Shown: positions 57,150 to 64,000 of the stretch, piece by piece
Layout of the letters: each line of letters begins with the position of its first letter
Numbering within the stretch: position 1 is the first letter of the stretch
Assembly: GCA_007115705.1 (NCBI GenBank)
Contig: QXEO01000342.1
Span: forward strand, 682,001 to 746,000
Length of the DNA: 64,000 bases
Source: Dactylis glomerata
Taxonomy: Eukaryota > Streptophyta > Magnoliopsida > Poales > Poaceae
Reading direction: 5' to 3'
Made by a program: the position numbers and the translations under genes
The notes under the pieces: model-generated
What the model was told of the DNA's origin: nothing
The model's database searches: none
The model's input: the letters and a program-made list of their open reading frames with translations, nothing else

Positions 57150-58640
57150 ACGGTTTACTCGGTGAGCATCCACAAATCCATCCCCGCAATTCGTTTTTGT
57201 TTTCAGTCCTATCCAGAAAAAGCCTATAAAAAATTAGGGTTCTTAGTTTTGCCATAGCCTAGATTGCACCGTCTTGAGTTTTAATCGCTGATCGTCTGTT
57301 TTGCGTATTTTTTCTTCCAATTCGTAGGAGTCTAGGGTCCTCGATCTTTTCTGCATATTAGTTTCGAGTTTGGATCTTGTTTGGAGTCTCATAGATCGTC
57401 ATCTTCTTGGTTGGTTTTGTGCGGGCTGTTCTTCACGTAAATCATCGATTGTGCAGCCTCCTGCAGATCTGATCAACCCAATGAGTTCAGCGTGTTTGTC
57501 CTTGGTCGATCCATCCAGTACATAGTCCATCACGTACACGTTTCCGATTCGTTCCGATCATTTCTATCGTCAAGCTGTCGTCCGTCCGCCGTTTCCGATT
57601 GTTTCCGATTATTCCAATTGTTTCCGATCGGAACATCATCCACATCAGATCGCTAGTTACGAGAAAAAAATAAAAAGCAGATGCGCATTGTTGCGTCAGC
57701 GTGGATGGCGTTGAGGGCCTAGCGCCCAGAGCGCTCGCTTGGCGCGTGCGGCTCGAGCCTCAGGATCGATCTCTCGCGCCCCCGCGCGGAGACGGTCTGG
57801 GGTCGAGCGCCCGCAAGGTTTCCCTCGACTCGCTCGGCTCGCCCAGGCACAGAGCCTGTCTGGCCTCTAGCGCCAGACCGGCCCAAGAATTTTTGGCTCG
57901 AATTGATTAGTAAAAAGAAAGAAAGGGGACGTGAACTGCAACTAAATTGCAACTATATGTGCAGTGTAGTACACGCCGCACCAAAAAAAAAGACAAACTA
58001 CTTTGTCCGTTTCGCATCGCCGTCACGCTGCCATGCGTTTCCGGCGTCGTATATCTCTGCCGCGACACGTTTTTTGTCGATTTCTCTTCCGCGACAGCGT
58101 GTTACCACTGTGTCCACATAGCGTCCTTTCTACAGGATTTTGATCGCTTTAGTTACAGTCTGTCTACAACATCTCGTTAGGAGCTTACCCATACGAGACT
58201 AGCTACTTCGTGCTCATTAGGCTGCTGCCGTGTGCACAATCTTGTGCCTGTTCATCGAGCCAGTGCTAGTGTCTCTCTTGTGCATTGCAACACGAGCTAC
58301 TGTGCGTTGTCACTTATATCTCTTGAGCTCTTTTTTAGAGTTGCTTTGCCTCGCTTATCTCCACTGTGTGTGTTTCGTGGGTCTTGTCATACGATCAGCA
58401 CTAGGACTTATTTGCGGTGTAATTAGGATACCATACCTACAGCTCCACCATATATTCCTGGTTTGTCGTGTGATCACTCTTATACCCTCGGTATTCACTT
58501 CTTCACATCAGTGCATTGGTCGTTTATCTGATTTGGTAAGCACCGCTATTCACCTTGGAACGGTAAGATTCACCTTTTCTTGTCAGTTTTGAGTGAGTAG
58601 AGTGTTTCCCCATATATGCATATTTGTTGCTGCACTAATT
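57150..58640 (+). other. Leader of A3
   Basis: Similar to the leader of element G over most of its length (CATACGAGACTAGCTACTTC shared). No conserved frame. A long leader before a single ORF is common to both copies. Confidence 0.6.
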
Positions 58641-60617
58641 ATGGCAGATGATGTTATGGATACTGTGGAGGCTGGCAGATATCATTTTTTCCGCCACAGA
58701 TATTGTAGTGCCACTTTTTGGGAGGAAGAACGTGGAAACTTTGACGGTGATGGTCTCTTTCACCATGGTGTGATGATTGGAGATAGATGTGCTGCAACCA
58801 CCATTGACCACATCTCTACCATCAATTTAATCAGCATTGAGATCGTCGAGACGTTGCACCTAGCCACACGTGCTAGTACAGCACCATACCTCTTGCGTTC
58901 CTCATATGGCACCTTGCTGATTTCACACATCGCTGACGTTCCTGTTACTTACAGAGGGCATACCGAGGTTATTCATTGTGGTGTATCCCCAATGCCACTT
59001 GAATCTTGTCATATTCTGTTGGGTTATCCTTGGTTCCACACCTATCATGCTCAGCCTTGTCGTGATAGGCCGGCAGTATCGTTCAAGTGGAATAAGCAGC
59101 GATGTGCTTGGCTGCGTCTAATAGCTGAACAGTTTCATAAGAATTGTCTTCTTCGCAAGGAGAGGACAAAGGAGTTCTGCTTGTCGCCTAAGCACAAGGT
59201 CATGATGGATGGTGGCAGTCCCATTATTTGCCATCTTGACCATGGTGTGCTTCACAACCCATGTGAGAATGAGAGCCACATAGCCAAATTGAGTGAGAGT
59301 GTTATAAAAAGTGAGCTGTGTGATTCCACCAAACGTGAGGTTGAGAGCATACACTTTGAGAGTATGAGCAAAAATCAAAACACAAGAGTAGTCGATGATA
59401 GGATATGTGAGGATATTTCAACTAATGTAACTCTTTCTACTCCTAGTGTTGTTTCTTATGATATGCAGGTTGCTTTTGAAGAAAGGGAGCCGCCTATTTT
59501 ACAACCTGCATCACCGGTTTGTGCATTATCACTTGAGGAGGATGTTCTAGTGCCTACTTCTTCTGAGGAGCATGTCATTGCTATAGGTACTGATTTGGAA
59601 CCACAACCAGCAGCTACGGATAATATTTGTGAGTCTACTCCTTTGCTGGTTCCTTCTAGTGATTTATATTGCACTAATGTTTCAGCACCATGTGATAATT
59701 TGCATATTTCGAATTTTGATCATGTGGTAGTGCTGACACATAAGGAAGTACTTGCTAGAATACCATCAAATGACATTGTGTATTCCATCATGCTAAAAGA
59801 ACCTCTTAGTTTGCGTTGTGCTATGAATAAGATTTCTGAAATTTCATATTTGAATTCTAGCACACATGCCTATTGCTTCATGTTTAACTTGATTGGTGAA
59901 TATAGCATGAATGATAATTTTCTTGTCGATCACATATGCATAACCTGTGATAGAATGAATGAACTGAAACTTGCTGTTTTCAGTCCTATATGCTATGTGT
60001 CGCAGTCCTTTTGCTGTGGGACACTAGAATATGTTCGAAATAGTTTGATGCATTCTGGTCTAGTTGAAGTGTTTCAGCCCACAAAACTTGATATGTTGGG
60101 TTGCTCTAATCTTGCTAGTTTGCCATCAAATTGGTTCAATTCATCGTGTTTGTTCCACAATTTGTTGCCTACGTGTGCTACTAATCCCTTCTTCACTTAT
60201 ATTAGCACTTTGAGTTGCATGTTACCTACAGGACATAATGATCATGCACACATCACTGAATACTATTGTGTCCGTTCATCACTTGTTCATCATAATCCGA
60301 GTAGCACAGCTAAGTCATGGCATAAACCAATTTTGTTTTCACATTTTTTGGACTGGTTTGACCTTATTCATCATAAATTTGATCATCGGTCTTCTTTGCG
60401 AAAACTGAATTTAATATTGAACAACAACACTATATATCTCTTTGTTTTTCATCATTATGATGATTCTTTGTACTTCACTTATACCTGCAATTTAAGTTGC
60501 TTGATGTATAGTAGACATATTTTTCATGTGAACCAAAATCCTACAACATGTTCTGTATACATATACTCTGCGTACACGTTGTTCTTTTTGTTCCTACCAC
60601 TTTTAGCTTACCCATAG
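58641..60617 (+). CDS. Family A protein with degenerate retropepsin-like domain (copy A3, full length)
   Basis: A 658-residue open frame from MADDVMDTVEAGRYHFF. The protease-like part has TTIDHISTINLIS (Asp at about residue 56, following Gly lost) and CHILLGYPW (about residue 124). Residues 150-240 (KWNKQRCAWLR, CLLRKERTKEFCLSPKHKV) match copy G closely. The C-terminal 400 residues are Cys-rich (DHICITCDRMNELK, SPICYVSQSFCCG) and end in a hydrophobic YSAYTLFFLFLPLLAYP. A TAG where copy G has AAA ends the protein before the polypurine tract, so it lacks the LTR-encoded tail seen in G and A4. Three copies in the window retain long open frames, though no polymerase is present. Function unknown; a Gag-like or packaging role is speculation. 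Confidence 0.75.
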   Translation: MADDVMDTVEAGRYHFFRHRYCSATFWEEERGNFDGDGLFHHGVMIGDRCAATTIDHISTINLISIEIVETLHLATRASTAPYLLRSSYGTLLISHIADVPVTYRGHTEVIHCGVSPMPLESCHILLGYPWFHTYHAQPCRDRPAVSFKWNKQRCAWLRLIAEQFHKNCLLRKERTKEFCLSPKHKVMMDGGSPIICHLDHGVLHNPCENESHIAKLSESVIKSELCDSTKREVESIHFESMSKNQNTRVVDDRICEDISTNVTLSTPSVVSYDMQVAFEEREPPILQPASPVCALSLEEDVLVPTSSEEHVIAIGTDLEPQPAATDNICESTPLLVPSSDLYCTNVSAPCDNLHISNFDHVVVLTHKEVLARIPSNDIVYSIMLKEPLSLRCAMNKISEISYLNSSTHAYCFMFNLIGEYSMNDNFLVDHICITCDRMNELKLAVFSPICYVSQSFCCGTLEYVRNSLMHSGLVEVFQPTKLDMLGCSNLASLPSNWFNSSCLFHNLLPTCATNPFFTYISTLSCMLPTGHNDHAHITEYYCVRSSLVHHNPSSTAKSWHKPILFSHFLDWFDLIHHKFDHRSSLRKLNLILNNNTIYLFVFHHYDDSLYFTYTCNLSCLMYSRHIFHVNQNPTTCSVYIYSAYTLFFLFLPLLAYP

Positions 60618-60635
60618 CCGAGGACGCCTTTTCTT

Positions 60636-60649
60636 GAAGAAAGGGAGGA
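60636..60649 (+). other. Polypurine tract of A3
   Basis: GAAGAAAGGGAGGA directly before the 3' LTR. Confidence 0.85.
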
Positions 60650-61479
60650 TGATGAGGATACAATCATGGATCATGCTGATTTTGAGTGTTTGAGCTGGAA
60701 GGAAATATTGAGTCTAATTGATGATTATTATAAGGTGAATTCTTTCCTAGTTGAAAAGAATGTCTTGATATCTCCAAATTATATACTACCTAAAGCAATG
60801 TACTATGTTGTATTTAGGTATGTCATCTGTCAAGATATCACCAGCGGGAGGAGAGGGAGGACGGCGATCGAGAGACAAGTGGAGATCAAGTCTGGATGAG
60901 CACGAGCACATGATGGCGCACTAGGACTGCCTTCGACACGATGTCTATACGTCTAAGGCGCACTATACACATGGCCTACGTGCTAAAATTAGGCCGAACC
61001 CATATATGGGTCGGTATGTACCAGTTTGAGCCGAACCGAGTCAGTTTGGGCCCAAACCAGACAGGTTTTGGGCCAGGTCAATGCTGAGGACGCCCAGCCA
61101 CCTATAAGTACCCCTGGGCGCCCCCTCAATTAGGGTTAGACCACGTTTAGACTAAAGATTACTTCGTTGAACTGCTGTAAGCATTCATCTGAATTCCTCT
61201 GCACCAATTCATCTGGATTTGGTGTTATACTGCTGCAAGTTTAGTGTGATCTGTTGTTCCATTGGGAATCAGTAGATTGCAAACTACCGTTTCGTGGTCG
61301 ATGGCTACGTGCGCAAGTGTGTGGAGTCGTGAATATCCTACAGGGTTTGAGAGCTGTTGCATTGGCATCAGGGTTCAAGCGAGGAGAGTTCATCGGTGAC
61401 ACCAAGTTATCCCCGACAATCATCCGCTGCCATCATCACCACCGCATCGCTCACGAGAAGATCGGGCCACCCCATATCA
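60650..61479 (+). repeat. 3' LTR of A3
   Basis: 830 bp; nearly identical to the 5' LTR. It ends CCCATATCA and is followed by inverted LTR material rather than a TSD. Confidence 0.93.
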
Positions 61480-61509
61480 TCTCCACTTGTCTCTCGATCG
61501 CTCGCAAGG
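61480..61509. repeat. Templated filler at an inverted LTR junction
   Basis: TCTCCACTTGTCTCTCGATCG here repeats 61571-61591, 90 bp to the right, and is followed by 9 nt (CTCGCAAGG) of unclear origin before the truncated LTR resumes at 61510. Confidence 0.7.
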
Positions 61510-61791
61510 TAGACATCGTGTCGAAGGTAGTCCTAGTGCGCCATCACATGCTCGTGCTCATCCAGACTTGATCTCCACTTGTCTCTCGATCGCCGTCCTC
61601 CCTCTCCTCCCGCTGGTGATATCTTGACAGATGACGTACCTAAATACAACATAGTACATCACTTTTAGGTAGTATATAATTCGGAGATATCAAGACATTC
61701 TTTTCAACTAGGAAAGAATTCACCTTATAATAATCATCAATTAGACTCAATATTTCCTTCCAGCTCAAACACTCAAAATCAGCATGATCCA
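61510..61791 (-). mobile_element. Truncated family A LTR fused to the A4 LTR
   Basis: In minus orientation it begins TGGATCATGCTG, lacking the first 16-17 bp of the LTR, and stops after about 282 bp at TAGACATCG. It lies directly after the complete LTR 61792-62622 in the same orientation, joined at shared ATCATGG sequence, as expected for recombination or end joining at microhomology. Confidence 0.82.
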
Positions 61792-62622
61792 TGATATGGG
61801 GTGGCCCGATCTTCTCGTGAGCGATGCGATGGTGATGATGGCAGCGGATGATTGTCGGGGATAACTTGGTGTCACCGATGAACTCTCCTCGCTTGAACCC
61901 TGATGCCAATGCAACAGCTCTCAAACCCTGTAGGATATTCACGACTCCACACACTTGCGCACGTAGCCGTCGACCACGAAACGGTAGTTTGCAATCTACT
62001 GATTCCCAATGGAACAACAGATCACACTAAACTTGCAGCAGTATAACACCAAATCCAGATGAATTGGTGCGGAGGAATTCAGATGAATGCTTACAGCAGT
62101 TCAACGAAGTAATCTTTAGTCTAAACGTGGTCTAACCCTAATTGAGGGGGTGCCCAGGGGTACTTATAGGCAGCCGGGCGACCTCAGCAAAGACCTGGCC
62201 CAAAACATGCCTGGTTTGGGCCCAAACTGACTCGGTTCGACTCAAACGGGTACATACCGATCCATATATGGGTTCGGCCTAATTTTAGCACGCAGGCCAT
62301 GTGTATAGCGCGCCTTAGACGTGTAGACATCGTGTCGAAGGTAGTCCTAGTGCGCCATCACGTGCTCGTGCTCATCCAGACTTGATCTCCACTTGTCTCT
62401 CGATCGCCGTCCTCCCTCTCCTCCCGCTGGCGATATCTTGACAGATGACGTACCTAAATACAACATAGTACATCACTTTTAGGTAGTATATAATTCGGAG
62501 ATATCAAGACATTCTTTTCAACTAGGAAAGAATTCACCTTATAATAATCATCAATTAGACTCAATATTTCCTTCCAGCTCAAACACTCAAAATCAGCATG
62601 ATCCATGATTGTATCCTCATCA
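61792..62622 (-). repeat. 3' LTR of A4
   Basis: 831 bp, nearly identical to the A1 LTR at 1796-2626, including the CTAAAAGTGATG variant that keeps the ORF tail open. Confidence 0.92.
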
Positions 62623-64000
62623 TCCTCCCTTTCTTCAAGAAAAGCCATCCTCGGCTTTGGGTAAGCTGAAAGTGGTAGGAACAAAAAGAACAACGTGTAC
62701 GCAGAGTATGTGTATACATAACATGTTGTATTATTTTTGTTCACATGAAAAATATGTCGACTATACATCAAGCAACTTAAATTGCAGGTATAAGTGAAGT
62801 ACAAAGAATCATCATAATGGGGAAAAACAAAGAGATATATAGTCTTATTGTTCAGTATCAAATTCAGTTTTCGCAAAGAAGTTCTATGATCAATTTGTGA
62901 TGCACTAAATTAAACCAATCCAAAAGATATGTAAATATAATTGGTTTAGACCATGCTTCAACTGCGCTACTCTGATTATTATAAACAAGTGATGAATTTA
63001 CACAAATATCATCAACAATATGGGCATGATCATTATGTTTGGCAGATAAGAAGCAACTCAAATTGCAAATATAAGTAATGGGTAGATCAATAGCACACTT
63101 AGTACAAACATGTTGAGACAAACACATTGAATATAGCAAATCAGATTCTAAACTAACAAGATTGGAACAACCCAGTTGAGGTAAATCAATTATGTGAGAC
63201 TGGAACACATCAAGTATACCAGCATACATCATACTATTTCGAAAATTAACCATTGTCCCATAGCAAAAACACTTCGACACATAGCATATAGGACTGAAAA
63301 CAACAAGTTTCAGTTCATTAATTCTATCACAGGTTATGCATATGTTATCGACAAGAAAATTATCATTCATGCTATATTCACCAATCAAGTTAAACATGAA
63401 GCAATAGGCATGTGTGATAGAATTCAAATATGAAATTTCAGAAATCTTATTCATAGCACAACGCAAACTAAGAGGTTCTTTTAGCATGATGGAATACACA
63501 ATGTCATTTGATGGTATTCTAGCAAGTACTTCCTTATGTGTCAGCACTACCACATGATCAAAATTCGAAATCAAATTATCACATGGTGCAGAAACATTAG
63601 TGCAAGATAAATCACTAGAAGGAACCAGCAAAGGAGTAGACTCACAAATATTATCCATAGCTGCTGGTTCTGGTTCCAAATCAGTACCTATGTCAATGAC
63701 ATGCTCCTCAGAAGAAGTAGGCACTGGAACATCCTCCTCAAGTGATAATGCACAAACCGGTGATGCAGGTTGTAAAATAGGCGGCTCCCTTTCTTCAAAA
63801 GCAACCTGCATATCACAAGAAACAACACTAGGAGTAGACAAAGTTACATTAGTTGAAATATCCTCACATATCCTATCGTCGACTACTCTTGTGTTTTGAT
63901 TTTTGCTCATACTCTCAAAGTGTATGCTCTCAACCTCACGTTTGGTGGAATCACACAGCTCACTTTTTATAACACTCTCACTCAATTTGGCTATGTGGCT
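62454..64000 (-). pseudogene. Family A protein, partial copy A4
   Basis: On the minus strand the frame is open from the window edge to 62864 (MSESVIKSELCD as an internal Met), matching copy A3 throughout the Cys-rich region. A frameshift near 62870 separates it from the last 140 residues (62876-62454). These continue through YSAYTLFFLFLPLSAYP, the polypurine tract (EEREDDEDT) and 56 codons of LTR, ending LPKSDVLCCI. This tail shows how far the family's protein can extend into the LTR. The N-terminal, protease-like part is outside the window. Confidence 0.75.

Larger units (their letters stand above)
56301..61479 (+). mobile_element. Element A3: complete family A element
   Basis: LTRs 56301-57131 and 60650-61479 (831 and 830 bp, near-identical by eye), primer site, 1.5-kb leader, ORF 58641-60617 and polypurine tract. 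The left flank is CAATC; the right flank TCTCC does not match, because inverted LTR sequence has been joined there. It encodes no RT or integrase. Confidence 0.93.
61792..64000 (-). mobile_element. Element A4: family A element in minus orientation (runs off window)
   Basis: 3' LTR 61792-62622 (831 bp), polypurine tract (complement 62623-62636) and the 3' two thirds of the ORF are present. The 5' LTR lies beyond 64000. It converges on A3, producing a large inverted arrangement of about 8 kb. Confidence 0.9.

Noticed and set aside
1..64000. tRNA or rRNA genes
   Set aside because: The tRNA-like matches are the short initiator-Met primer sites of retrotransposons; no cloverleaf-capable full-length gene was seen.

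Overview
The window looks like nuclear DNA of a grass with a large genome, probably Pooideae. An apparently intact plastid rbcL with a wheat/barley-type C-terminus (ends DTIDK, 477 aa) sits at the left edge. Everything after it is a nest of plant LTR retrotransposons and one broken PIF/Harbinger-like transposase gene. No ordinary nuclear host gene, tRNA, rRNA or CRISPR array was seen. The organism call is inference from rbcL and the element types; no database was searched.

Layout. 1-1717: plastid DNA (NUPT, or an assembly chimera) with rbcL. 1718-2626: LTR of 'family A' (minus) whose inner end folds back as a palindrome at the plastid junction. 2627-10978: 'family B', a short element with no gag-pol and inverted LTR pieces, into which 'element C' (3248-9048, minus, TSD GCGTG), a pol-less Tat-type Gypsy, inserted. 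10979-16980: 'element H', a SIRE-like Copia (minus), 3' truncated. 16986-21424: 'element G', a complete family A element (TSD GCAGG). 21425-22312 and 30510-30993: two halves of the PIF/Harbinger-like pseudogene, split by 'element F' (22313-30509, Gypsy, TSD GTAGT). 30994-38795: 'element E', a young Gypsy (TSD AGGGG) with a nearly open gag-pol. 38820-52947: 'element D', a 14-kb Tat-type Gypsy with dual RNase H, a 3' tandem repeat and an antisense multi-exon gene. 52984-55532: 3' LTR and 3' region of a BARE/Angela-like Copia (minus). 55533-56300: unassigned, possibly LTR-derived. 56301-61479: second complete family A element (A3). 61480-64000: fused family A LTR pieces and a third copy (A4, minus) running off the window.

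How the parts relate. E and F encode Gag, protease, reverse transcriptase, RNase H and integrase, and their reading frames run into the 3' LTR as in CRM-type chromoviruses. Family A shares with E the LTR termini, the initiator-Met primer site, the polypurine tract, the start-codon context and an LTR-encoded C-terminal tail. It codes only for a protein with a degenerate retropepsin-like domain and a long unrecognised region. I read it as a non-autonomous partner that an E-like element could mobilise. C stands in a similar relation to D: same LTR, primer site and Gag, with pol and the antisense gene deleted. Most premature stops in E, D, F, C and the PIF remnant fit C-to-T (or G-to-A) changes, as expected for methylated repeats. 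The observations with most promise are family A with its maintained ORF, the plastid/LTR fold-back junction, the antisense spliced gene in D, and the LTR-initiated Gag of C and D.
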